Shown here in pieces: positions 16,587 through 22,990 of a DNA stretch of 35,853 nucleotides. Source of the DNA: a virus; the IMG/VR virus record IMGVR_UViG_3300021368_000900, positions 1-35,853 of that record; one strand, written 5' to 3'. The notes under the pieces were generated by a model. That model ran no database searches. It was not told the DNA's origin and saw only the letters and a list, made by a program, of their open reading frames with translations. Made by a program: the position numbers and the translations under genes. Within the stretch, counting starts at the first letter, position 1, and every line of letters starts with the position of its first letter.

Positions 16587-16987
16587 GTATTAACTTAAAC
16601 ACAATAAACAGCGATGTACGTGCTATTGGAAAACGTGTCATTGTTTCTAATATGCACTTTGGTGAACAAAAAACAAAAAGTGGTTTAATTTTAAGAGACG
16701 ATGATGGCACCACAAGGGGTATCTATCCACGCTGGGGTCAAGTTTATGCAAAAGGTCCTGAAAATAAGGATCCGTATGAAGTTGGACACTGGATTTTGAT
16801 CGAACACGGTCGATGGACTCGTGGTGTAAAAATCGAAAACGAAAAAGGCGAATTTGAAATTCGTATGGTTGACCAAGAAAACATCTTAGCATTTAGCGAA
16901 GAAAAACCTGACGAAGTTCAAATTGGAGCTGAATATTCAGACGGTCCAGCAGAAATTAGACCAGAAGCGTTCGGAGCAGGTGCTTAA
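16583..16987 (+). CDS. GroES/gp31-type co-chaperonin
   Basis: The 134-residue protein has a GroES-like order of motifs: VRAIGKRVIVSNMHF (first strand), a mobile-loop position EQKTKSGLILRDDDGTTRG, WGQVYAKGPEN (cf. G-V-AVGPG), and YEVGHWILIEHGRW (cf. VKVGDxVLFxxY). T4 gp31 replaces host GroES as the lid of GroEL and is needed to fold the major capsid protein; this gene probably does the same. It is longer than GroES (about 95), with an acidic C-terminal tail of about 30 residues. The ATG overlaps the upstream stop (ATGA), and the stop TAATG overlaps mazG. The family is clear by pattern; interaction with GroEL is inferred. Confidence 0.85.
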   Translation: MSINLNTINSDVRAIGKRVIVSNMHFGEQKTKSGLILRDDDGTTRGIYPRWGQVYAKGPENKDPYEVGHWILIEHGRWTRGVKIENEKGEFEIRMVDQENILAFSEEKPDEVQIGAEYSDGPAEIRPEAFGAGA

Positions 16988-17346
16988 TGACAAATCCATT
17001 TAAAGATATTGACACGTTTGGTTCTGCGTGTGATCAAGAACCTAGTGAAGCAAACTACAAAATGTACCTCAGTTTGATCAAAGAAGAATACGAAGAACTA
17101 CAAGAAGCAGTTGAAGCAAATGATACTGTGGAACAACTTGATGCACTTATTGATATTCTTGTTGTTACTATGGGTGCTATTCGTGCAGGCGGCTTTGACG
17201 GCGAAGGTGCGTGGAAAGAAGTAATGGATACAAACTTTGCAAAGATTGATCCCGACACAGGCAAAGTTCGTAAACGTGAAGATGGCAAGGTGCTGAAGCC
17301 ACAAGGATGGAAGGCTCCAGAACTTGCACAATTTATAGGAGACTAA
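16987..17346 (+). CDS. mazG: MazG-like nucleotide pyrophosphohydrolase
   Basis: This 119-residue protein has the all-alpha NTP-PPase metal site: EExxE at residues 33-37 (KEEYEEL) and, after about 15 residues, D52 and D56 in LDALIDILVV. The C-terminal KVLKPQGWKAPELAQF is typical of the PRA-PH/MazG-like phage subgroup. These enzymes hydrolyse NTPs or dNTPs to monophosphates plus pyrophosphate; in phages the proposed roles are shaping the dNTP pool or lowering host alarmone. The substrate cannot be read here. Start and stop overlap or abut neighbours (TAATG in, one base before the next ATG), so it is part of the operon from the co-chaperonin to the Bax-inhibitor gene. Confidence 0.88.
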   Translation: MTNPFKDIDTFGSACDQEPSEANYKMYLSLIKEEYEELQEAVEANDTVEQLDALIDILVVTMGAIRAGGFDGEGAWKEVMDTNFAKIDPDTGKVRKREDGKVLKPQGWKAPELAQFIGD

Positions 17347-17347
17347 T

Positions 17348-18022
17348 ATGAGTATAGAAGCATTACGACAGCAAAAAGTTTATGACGAAGGATTGCGTAA
17401 CTTTATGCTTAATATGTTTAATCATACTTCAGCAGGACTTGCAGTAAGTGGACTAACAGCATATCTAACTTTTGCTACTGGACTAATCTATGCATTAGGT
17501 CCTGTTATGTGGCTATTTGCATTTGCTCCTTTAGGTATGATTTTATTTTACAGTTTTGCAGGACAAAATTGGAGTGTAGGAACATTAACAAATTTTTACT
17601 ACGCATTTACAGTTGTAATGGGTGTAAGTCTTGCACCTATTTTTGCAGTTTATACTGATGTAAGTATAGCAAAAGTATTTTTCATAACTGCTGCAACTTT
17701 TGCTGGAGCAAGTTTGTATGGCTATACAACTAACAAAGACCTAACAAGTATGGGTACTTTCCTAATGATAGGATTGATTGGTATCATTATTGCAATGGTA
17801 GTTAATTTGTTCCTTGCCAGCAGTGCTGTTGCATTTGCTGTAAGCGTTATCGGTGTGATAATTTTTACAGGATTGACTGCATATGATATTCAAATGGCTA
17901 AACGGATTTATCTTGCCCATGGCAATGACCCACGTTACGGCATCCAATTTGCAATTAGCTTATATCTAAACTTTATTAATCTATTCCAAATGTTATTACA
18001 TTTAATTGGCAATAGAGAATAA
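17348..18022 (+). CDS. Bax inhibitor-1 / YccA-family integral membrane protein
   Basis: The 224-residue protein has about seven hydrophobic segments (about 28-48, 52-70, 78-100, 107-127, 138-158, 160-180 and 198-218). It carries BI-1 family signatures: LYGYTTNKDLTSMGTFLMIG, IIFTGLTAYDIQMAKRIY with the conserved Asp, and SLYLNFINLFQMLLHLIG at the C-terminus. BI-1 proteins act as calcium/proton leak channels in some systems and, in bacteria (YccA), inhibit the membrane protease FtsH. The copy looks full length and close to alphaproteobacterial ones, so it was probably taken from a host. A role in protecting the infected cell membrane or a phage protein from proteolysis is inference. The start is set by TAGGAG eight bases upstream. 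Confidence 0.93.
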   Translation: MSIEALRQQKVYDEGLRNFMLNMFNHTSAGLAVSGLTAYLTFATGLIYALGPVMWLFAFAPLGMILFYSFAGQNWSVGTLTNFYYAFTVVMGVSLAPIFAVYTDVSIAKVFFITAATFAGASLYGYTTNKDLTSMGTFLMIGLIGIIIAMVVNLFLASSAVAFAVSVIGVIIFTGLTAYDIQMAKRIYLAHGNDPRYGIQFAISLYLNFINLFQMLLHLIGNRE

Positions 18023-18030
18023 AAAAACAC

Positions 18031-18059
18031 TTGACTCCTTACTGTTTTTACGCTATAAT
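18031..18059 (+). promoter_or_regulatory. Sigma-70-type promoter TTGACT-17-TATAAT
   Basis: TTGACT at 18031-18036, exactly 17 bases, then TATAAT at 18054-18059, giving 11 of 12 consensus bases. It lies in the 62-base gap before the small membrane gene at 18085, whose AAGGAG site is at 18072-18077. It would drive the replication genes (gp44, ferredoxin, oxygenase, thyX) with host RNA polymerase. Confidence 0.85.
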
Positions 18060-18084
18060 GTAAAGAATAGTAAGGAGTTTTCTT

Positions 18085-18243
18085 ATGAAAATAGACAGAC
18101 AATCTAGTGGCATAGGTACTACAGGACTAACCGGTATTGCACTTATGACACTACACATCACTGGTTATCTCACAGGATGGGCATGGCCAATATTATATGT
18201 ATTTTTAATTGTTGCAGGAATAGGTCAGGAAAACCGTAAATGA
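18085..18243 (+). CDS. Small membrane protein (52 residues)
   Basis: ATG at 18085 has AAGGAG about seven bases upstream, and the TGA at 18241-18243 overlaps the gp44 ATG (ATGA), so this is a real gene although very short. The N-terminus is polar (MKIDRQSSGIGTTG); two hydrophobic stretches follow (about 15-29 and 34-46) with Trp residues between (GWAWP), ending GQENRK. It looks like a two-pass inner-membrane hairpin. Being first gene after a host-type promoter suggests early expression and coupling of gp44 translation to it. Function unknown. Confidence 0.75.
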   Translation: MKIDRQSSGIGTTGLTGIALMTLHITGYLTGWAWPILYVFLIVAGIGQENRK

Positions 18244-19154
18244 AAGAACTATGGGTAGAGAAGTATCGTCCAAAGACAGTGGACGGCTATGTATTTAGAG
18301 ATGAAGCACAACGTAAGCAAGTACAAACTTGGATAAAAGATAAAACCATTCCGCATTTGCTGTTTAGTGGCAATGCCGGGATTGGTAAAACTACTCTTGC
18401 TAAATTACTTTTTAACGAACTTGATGTAAATGACTTAGACGTACTAGAAATTAACGCATCTCGAACAAACTCAGTAGACGATGTTCGTGATAAAATTGTA
18501 AACTTTGTACAGATGATCCCATTCGGGGACTTTAAGGTTGTATTATTAGATGAAGCTGACTACTTATCTCCAAACGCTCAAGCGGCATTGCGCGGTGTTA
18601 TGGAAGAGTATCATACTACTGCTCGTTTCATTCTTACTTGTAATTATCCAAATCGTATTATACCCGCTTTGCATAGTAGGTGTCAAGGTTTCCACATTGC
18701 TAAAATTGACCAAACTGAATTTACAGCTAGAGTTGCTGAAATCCTTATTACCGAAGGTGTTAATCCAGATTTGGATACGCTCGATACCTATGTAAAAGCA
18801 ACATATCCTGACTTGCGTAAATGTATTAACACTGTACAGATGAACTCAGTTGATGGTGTACTAAACAAACCTAATGAAGGTGATACAGGCGAGAGCGACT
18901 GGAAACTGGATATGGTAGAATTATTTAAAGCCGGTAAAATTGAGCAAGCACGTAAATTGCTTTGTGGCACTATCCGTCCAGAAGAAATGGAAGAAGTATA
19001 TCGCTGGTTGTATGATAATTTAGAATTGTTTGGAGATTCAGAAAAGCAAGATCAAGCAGTTCTAATCATTAAACAAGGGTTAGTGGATCACACCCTAGTA
19101 GTTGATCCTGAAATTAACTTAGCGGCAACGCTAATTAGACTAGCGAGGTTATAG
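18240..19154 (+). CDS. 44: Sliding-clamp loader ATPase subunit gp44
   Basis: This 304-residue AAA+ protein (T4 gp44 is about 319) begins with the RFC-type [15 protein letters not shown] box. It has Walker [10 protein letters not shown] at residues 44-52, Walker [10 protein letters not shown] with D104/E105, sensor 1 LTCNY at about 132-136 and the SRC motif at 146-148, whose Arg acts on the neighbouring subunit's ATP. In T4, gp44 with gp62 loads the gp45 clamp for DNA replication and for late transcription, so it links to the ATAAATA promoters here. The gp62 and gp45 genes are not in the window. It is coupled by ATGA to the small membrane gene, and its TAG overlaps the ferredoxin GTG. Confidence 0.95.
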   Translation: MKELWVEKYRPKTVDGYVFRDEAQRKQVQTWIKDKTIPHLLFSGNAGIGKTTLAKLLFNELDVNDLDVLEINASRTNSVDDVRDKIVNFVQMIPFGDFKVVLLDEADYLSPNAQAALRGVMEEYHTTARFILTCNYPNRIIPALHSRCQGFHIAKIDQTEFTARVAEILITEGVNPDLDTLDTYVKATYPDLRKCINTVQMNSVDGVLNKPNEGDTGESDWKLDMVELFKAGKIEQARKLLCGTIRPEEMEEVYRWLYDNLELFGDSEKQDQAVLIIKQGLVDHTLVVDPEINLAATLIRLARL

Positions 19155-19495
19155 TGACTTATATAGTAAATGATTCGTGTATTAATTGTAAGCATATGGA
19201 CTGTGTAGAGGTTTGCCCTGTAGACTGCTTTTACGAAGGTGAAAATATGCTTGTAATTAATCCTGCAGAATGTATTGACTGTGGTGTATGTGAGCCGGAA
19301 TGTCCTGCAGATGCTATTTTTCCAGACACACACGAAAACGGAAAAGATTGGGTAGAGTTTAATCAAAAGTATTCAGAGCTTTGGCCTGTCATTACAAAAG
19401 TGCGGCATGAGGATGTTCCTAAAGATGCTGTAGAATGGCACGGCGTAGAAGGTAAAATGAAATATTTTTCTGAAGCACCTGGAAAAGGTGACTAA
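19154..19495 (+). CDS. fdxA: 7Fe ferredoxin, FdxA type ([3Fe-4S][4Fe-4S])
   Basis: The 113-residue protein keeps all nine cysteines of Azotobacter FdI-type ferredoxins: C9, C12, C17, C21, C25, C40, C43, C46 and C50. By homology C9, C17 and C50 hold the 3Fe cluster and C21, C40, C43 and C46 the 4Fe cluster. The motif [19 protein letters not shown] is nearly identical to bacterial FdxA, and the C-terminal extension ([13 protein letters not shown]) is present, so it is full length. It should carry low-potential electrons in the cytoplasm. Translation starts at GTG overlapping the gp44 stop, and the stop overlaps the next ATG (TAATG). No dedicated reductase is visible nearby; the electron acceptor is unknown, with the oxygenase next door and host enzymes as candidates. 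Confidence 0.95.
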   Translation: MTYIVNDSCINCKHMDCVEVCPVDCFYEGENMLVINPAECIDCGVCEPECPADAIFPDTHENGKDWVEFNQKYSELWPVITKVRHEDVPKDAVEWHGVEGKMKYFSEAPGKGD

Positions 19496-20028
19496 TGGAT
19501 TACAAGTGGTATGATTTTAATGCCTTGATAACACGCAATGAGCGTAATGCAATGGCAGATGATGTCCGTGAACTTATCAAAGCAGGACGCTTCTGGCACA
19601 ATAGCCCAAAGTATCAAACAAATGATCAAATATTTGGGCAGCCAGGGACACATTGGTCAAAATTAAAAATGAGTTTTGTTTGGAGTTGCTTTGCCTTTTT
19701 AGGTAGAGAGGTACAAATTAAAGGTGTACAAAGTTGGAGTTTTATGACTAGCTTAAAATACCCCGAACCACGTGATGCACTTTGGCATCACCATCACCAT
19801 AACAAAGCAGTAGAAAGTTTAAGCGGAGTATACTATGTCAAAGTACCGGTCAATAAAAAAGAGTGCGGTACAGAGTTTGCTCCTAATGGACCCGAAGCAC
19901 CTGAAAGACTCCAATTGCCTCCTAAAGAAGGACAATGGATAATATATAATAGTAAAGAATGGCACCGTCCAGGTGAATTAAAAAGCGACAAGGATAGATT
20001 TATTGTTGCTGCCGACATGATGTATTAG
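19495..20028 (+). CDS. 2OG-Fe(II) oxygenase-like protein (177 residues)
   Basis: The C-terminal half matches a jelly-roll dioxygenase pattern: WHHHHHNKAVESLSGVYYVK (residues 97-116, first metal His in the HHHHH run at 98-102), GTEFAPNG at about 125-132, a LPPKEGQWIIYNSKEWHRPG segment with His157 as distal metal ligand, and DRFIVAADM with Arg168 as the likely 2-oxoglutarate-binding residue. Such phage proteins resemble prolyl-hydroxylase-like 2OG oxygenases, which hydroxylate proteins or nucleic acids. The first 90 residues are unlike the family core. The substrate cannot be read. The gene is coupled to the ferredoxin by TAATG. An alternative is a non-catalytic cupin. The family call rests on motif order, not alignment. 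Confidence 0.65.
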   Translation: MDYKWYDFNALITRNERNAMADDVRELIKAGRFWHNSPKYQTNDQIFGQPGTHWSKLKMSFVWSCFAFLGREVQIKGVQSWSFMTSLKYPEPRDALWHHHHHNKAVESLSGVYYVKVPVNKKECGTEFAPNGPEAPERLQLPPKEGQWIIYNSKEWHRPGELKSDKDRFIVAADMMY

Positions 20029-20037
20029 GAGAAAACA

Positions 20038-20706
20038 TTGAACGTTAGACTTGTAAGTTACACAACACCAACCGAAGAGTTTGTTAAAGAAGGCATGGAA
20101 AACAAAGATTTATTAGATCTTGTTGCGTTTTGTGCTAGAGTATCAAATCCGTCAAATCAAATGAATAGTGAAACAAGTGAGAAACTTGTAAAGTATTTGA
20201 TTAAACACGCACACTGGAGCCCATTAGAAATGGTTAACGTGTGTATGGAAATTGAAACCACACGTGATATTGCACACCAAATTGTGCGTCACCGTTCATT
20301 TGCATTCCAAGAGTTTAGTCAACGTTACGCTAATCCCTCAGAAATGGGAGATATGTTTGTCATTCGTGAAGCAAGACTACAGGATGAAAAGAATAGGCAA
20401 AATTCAATCGAAACTGAAGATACAACTCTACAGGATAGATGGGAAGAGATGCAACAAAATGTTATGTATGCCGCAGGCACAGCATACAAATGGGCTATTG
20501 AAAATGGGATTGCAAAAGAACAAGCAAGGGCTGTTCTACCAGAAGGCTGCACAAAAACAAGACTGTATATGAACGGCACTCTGCGAAGTTGGGTACACTA
20601 TATTGAACTCCGCGGTGCTAATGGTACACAAAAAGAACATATGGAAATTGCGCATAAATGTGCAAAAGTTATTGCTGAAGTGTTTCCGTTGGTGGAAAAA
20701 ATTTGA
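20038..20706 (+). CDS. thyX: Flavin-dependent thymidylate synthase ThyX
   Basis: The 222-residue protein has the ThyX signature RHRSFAFQEFSQRY at residues 84-97, matching RHR-x7-S, with supporting KYLIKHAHWSPLEM (52-65) and the C-terminal ARAVLPEGCTKTRLYMNGTL and LRSWVHYIELR segments. ThyX methylates dUMP to dTMP using methylene-tetrahydrofolate and FAD/NADPH, supplying dTMP for an AT-rich genome. The start is TTG at 20038, set by TTAGGAG at about 20026-20032 and by the N-terminal MNVRLVSYT that fits the family; no nearer ATG is plausible. The stop overlaps the next gene's TTG. Confidence 0.95.
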   Translation: MNVRLVSYTTPTEEFVKEGMENKDLLDLVAFCARVSNPSNQMNSETSEKLVKYLIKHAHWSPLEMVNVCMEIETTRDIAHQIVRHRSFAFQEFSQRYANPSEMGDMFVIREARLQDEKNRQNSIETEDTTLQDRWEEMQQNVMYAAGTAYKWAIENGIAKEQARAVLPEGCTKTRLYMNGTLRSWVHYIELRGANGTQKEHMEIAHKCAKVIAEVFPLVEKI

Positions 20707-20927
20707 AGCATATAAGTGCTATTATGGGAAAGCCTCAACAGGATGTTAGTGAACACTTTGCCTTGTTGCCTGTGCGTATGAGTAGTGGAAAACGTGTCTG
20801 GTTAGAAAAGTACATCGCTGTCAATAAGTATTACGACAACGAAATGTCTCATCCTTTAAAAAGTAATTCTTGGACTTTTAAATATACAAAGAATGAATGG
20901 CTAGTTAAGAAACTGAAAGGGGCTTAA
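20703..20927 (+). CDS. Hypothetical basic protein (74 residues)
   Basis: Not recognised. The frame opens with TTG at 20703 overlapping the ThyX stop (TTGA), with a weak GGTGG site upstream; an internal ATG at 20724 (MGKPQQDVSE) is a possible alternative start. The product is basic and aromatic (GKRVWLEKYIAVNKYYDNEM, WTFKYTKNEWLVKKLKGA), fitting a small beta-sheet fold. Its stop codon lies in the loop of a strong hairpin, marking the end of the plus-strand operon from the 18031 promoter. Confidence 0.7.
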   Translation: MKHISAIMGKPQQDVSEHFALLPVRMSSGKRVWLEKYIAVNKYYDNEMSHPLKSNSWTFKYTKNEWLVKKLKGA

Positions 20928-20935
20928 CGCCCCTT
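20917..20935. terminator. Strong hairpin, bidirectional terminator candidate
   Basis: AAGGGGC (20917-20923), loop TTAAC, then GCCCCTT (20929-20935) is a perfect 7-bp GC-rich stem. It sits in the 11-base gap between the convergent 20703 gene and phoH and overlaps the former's stop codon. There is no long T run, so efficiency is uncertain. Confidence 0.8.
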
Positions 20936-20938
20936 CCA

Positions 20939-21655
20939 TTATTCGTCTCCGTAAACTTGGAGGACTTCTTTTACTGCGTCATGTCTTTCTATATCTCCTT
21001 GTCCGAAATGGACTATGTCCAAGTGAGTCGTGCTAGATGTTTCTAATAGTTTTGTAAAGTCTATTAAACCATTATCCTTTAGCCTATCTGCCTGTGCTAA
21101 GTCACCCGTTACTGCCATCATTGATCCCTCGCCAAGTCTGGTCAATAACATTTTCATTTGATTAGGTGTAGCATTCTGCATTTCGTCTGCTAAAATAAAG
21201 CTATGCTTGAATGTACGGCCTCTCATATAAGCAAGAGGAGCAATTTCGATAATGCCCTCTTCTATCATGCCTTCTATTTCTCTAGCGTTAAAATATTCTC
21301 TTAACACATCAAAAATAGGTCTAGTCCATGGTGCCATTTTTTGTTCTAGTGTTCCTGGTAGAAACCCTAGATCTTCATCAACGGACACTGCTGGTCTAGT
21401 GACAATAATCTTATCGATTGTGCCTTGTTTGAAAAGTTTTACAGCTACTTGCACTGCTAACAAAGTTTTACCTGTACCAGCTGGTCCGATTCCAAAGACT
21501 ATATCTTTGTCAGTATCGAGCAGTTTTAGTACATATTGTTCTTGATTTCTGTTACGTGGAAGTATTGTTACGGTTTGTTTTTTTTGGAAAGTGTTAATAT
21601 TGACAACATTGTCATATTTATTGTGCTGCCTTGCGGCCTTTCTTTTAGCTCCCAT
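20939..21655 (-). CDS. phoH: PhoH-like ATPase
   Basis: This 238-residue P-loop protein on the minus strand has Walker A GPAGTGKT at residues 57-64, the PhoH motif VTRPAVSVDEDLGFLPGTLE at about 85-104, Walker B FILADEMQN with D157/E158, and AVTGDLAQAD near 181-190 as sensor region. PhoH-family proteins are nucleotide-binding and are common in marine phages; proposed roles include RNA handling (helicase-like) and phosphate stress, none settled. The ribosome site AAGGAGG lies nine bases before the ATG on the minus strand. It is one of only two genes on this strand, with a shared hairpin downstream and a paired hairpin upstream. Confidence 0.95.
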   Translation of the reverse strand: MGAKRKAARQHNKYDNVVNINTFQKKQTVTILPRNRNQEQYVLKLLDTDKDIVFGIGPAGTGKTLLAVQVAVKLFKQGTIDKIIVTRPAVSVDEDLGFLPGTLEQKMAPWTRPIFDVLREYFNAREIEGMIEEGIIEIAPLAYMRGRTFKHSFILADEMQNATPNQMKMLLTRLGEGSMMAVTGDLAQADRLKDNGLIDFTKLLETSSTTHLDIVHFGQGDIERHDAVKEVLQVYGDE

Positions 21656-21690
21656 TAAGTCCTCCTTATTGGAATAGGAAGTAGAGCTTT

Positions 21691-21710
21691 GCCCGTTCGG
21701 GCTGTTGCCC
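21691..21710. other. Two mutually exclusive short hairpins upstream of phoH
   Basis: The order GCCC (21691-21694), GTTC, GGGC (21699-21702), TGTT, GCCC (21707-21710) lets the central GGGC pair with either flank, giving two competing 4-bp stem-loops. It lies in the divergent gap, 36 bases from the phoH start and 29 bases before the late promoter at 21739. It could be an RNA leader switch or part of a terminator; it may also be chance. Confidence 0.35.
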
Positions 21711-21738
21711 TACAAATGTATTTAGCATCGATGGATTG

Positions 21739-21746
21739 GATAAATA
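21739..21746 (+). promoter_or_regulatory. T4-type late promoter motif GATAAATA
   Basis: GATAAATA ends 23 bases before the ATG at 21770. The predicted transcript start near 21752 excludes longer upstream starts of that frame (21689, 21716, 21731) and favours 21770, where GATAGGA serves as ribosome site. Confidence 0.7.
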
Positions 21747-21769
21747 ACATAGTAGATAGGATTTATGAT

Positions 21770-22285
21770 ATGAAAGACGTTTTAGATATTGTAAAAAATA
21801 TAGAATCAATATATGAATCAGATACATCGTTTAATGTTTTGAAGGACTTTGAAAGAGTCATTGACGAACTAGATTTGTATGTATATGAGAACTGGTCAGA
21901 GGGTGAATTAGCTATGGGACCAGACATTGATCGGCATTGGGTTACTTGCCAGTTTATGTGGCCAAGAGAAAAAATGCCAGATCCAATGGGAGCAAAGCGT
22001 CTGTTAGATTATGACTGTAAAGTACGTATGGGGAAAGATAATATTCTAGTACCTCGTAAAATACGCAAAGAAGAAGATATTCGTCCAGGTACAAAAAAAG
22101 GTAAACTTGACCGTAAGCCAATTTGGGTAGTTGAAATTAAAATGCCTACATCATTAATTGGTGAAGTTTATGGCGGGTATAATCAAATAAATCCTAAGCC
22201 AGCAGATTCTGCTCCACAAGAAGCAGATGTTCAAGCTAATGCAGATGCAGCAACAGATACGCCAGCACCTGAAGGAGCAGTGTAA
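21770..22285 (+). CDS. Hypothetical protein (171 residues), late-expressed
   Basis: No family recognised. The start at 21770 is chosen because the late promoter at 21739-21746 and the ribosome site GATAGGA at 21756-21762 both lie upstream of it. The N-terminal 45 residues are acidic helix (MKDVLDIVKNIESIYESD, VLKDFERVIDELDLYVYEN). A charged core follows (DRHWVTCQFMWPREKMP, KIRKEEDIRPGTKKGK, WVVEIKMPTSLIGEVYGGYN). The last 30 residues are a low-complexity Ala/Pro/Glu tail. Its stop overlaps the next ATG (TAATG). Its place before an unknown gene and the lysis cassette, under a late promoter, suggests a structural or late role. Confidence 0.75.
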   Translation: MKDVLDIVKNIESIYESDTSFNVLKDFERVIDELDLYVYENWSEGELAMGPDIDRHWVTCQFMWPREKMPDPMGAKRLLDYDCKVRMGKDNILVPRKIRKEEDIRPGTKKGKLDRKPIWVVEIKMPTSLIGEVYGGYNQINPKPADSAPQEADVQANADAATDTPAPEGAV

Positions 22286-22989
22286 TGGGTCTACAAAAAG
22301 ATGACTTGATACACCTTGTAGATGATGTTTTTGAAGTGGACAGTTTTTCTTCTAAAATGGGAGAAGATAAGGATATTGTTACTGTAAGTTTTAGTGTTCA
22401 TGAAAGAGAAGCAGCTAAAGATCTAATGAACTTTTGTGAAAAAGGCTATCCTTTTGTGTTAGACGCAGATGTAAGCACAGGCGAACAATCGGACGGCACA
22501 TACAAAGTCTTTATTGAAATAGAAAGAAATAGAGATGTTCCAGAACAAATTGCAGAAATGGTATATGGTATCCAAGACCTTGCTGGACTAGAAAAATTAA
22601 GATTTAGATATTATAAGAGCTTTAAAAGCGAAGAAGCAACATTAGAAAATTTAGGCGTTATTCCATTAGATAACGACACTTATGAAAAAGCAATACAAGA
22701 ATCAAAAGTTAATAATTACACTAAGTTTTTTGATCAAAGTATGTTAGAGTCAGTACATATGAAAGCAAACAAAATAGTTGTAAAAAAAGCATATGCTGAG
22801 CCTCTAGTTTTTGAATTTATTAAATTTGTGAATAGTAATAAATTATTTATGACAGAAGCATTTAACATAGATGCTTATCCTGAAATACTCTTTTTAACTA
22901 AGTATATCGGCGACTACAATATAAGTAAGTATGGAGACGAATTAGTCTTCGAAAATCAGGGCAAAGCCCTTGTAGTCAAAAGGACATAG
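22285..22989 (+). CDS. Hypothetical protein (234 residues)
   Basis: No family recognised. The protein is acidic and mixed alpha/beta: DDLIHLVDDVFEVDSFSS, VTVSFSVHEREAAKDLMNFC, TYKVFIEIERNRDVPEQIAE, then a second half with KIVVKKAYAEPLVFEFIKFV. The first 100 residues read like a small ferredoxin-like strand-helix fold, but this is only an impression. It is coupled by TAATG to the gene before and ends one base before the endolysin ATG, so it belongs to the late operon. Unlike neighbours it has no signal peptide or membrane segment. Confidence 0.75.
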   Translation: MGLQKDDLIHLVDDVFEVDSFSSKMGEDKDIVTVSFSVHEREAAKDLMNFCEKGYPFVLDADVSTGEQSDGTYKVFIEIERNRDVPEQIAEMVYGIQDLAGLEKLRFRYYKSFKSEEATLENLGVIPLDNDTYEKAIQESKVNNYTKFFDQSMLESVHMKANKIVVKKAYAEPLVFEFIKFVNSNKLFMTEAFNIDAYPEILFLTKYIGDYNISKYGDELVFENQGKALVVKRT

Positions 22990-22990
22990 T

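Noticed and set aside
19789-19803. HHHHH run in the oxygenase-like protein as an engineered His tag
   Set aside because: It lies within a conserved metal-binding context, WHHHHHNK...LSGVYYV, in mid-protein, so it is natural.
21615-21621. ATAAATA on the minus strand within phoH
   Set aside because: It lies inside the phoH coding region (encoding part of NKYDN), not upstream of a gene on that strand; a second minus-strand copy at 22844-22850 is likewise inside an opposite-strand gene. Treated as chance.
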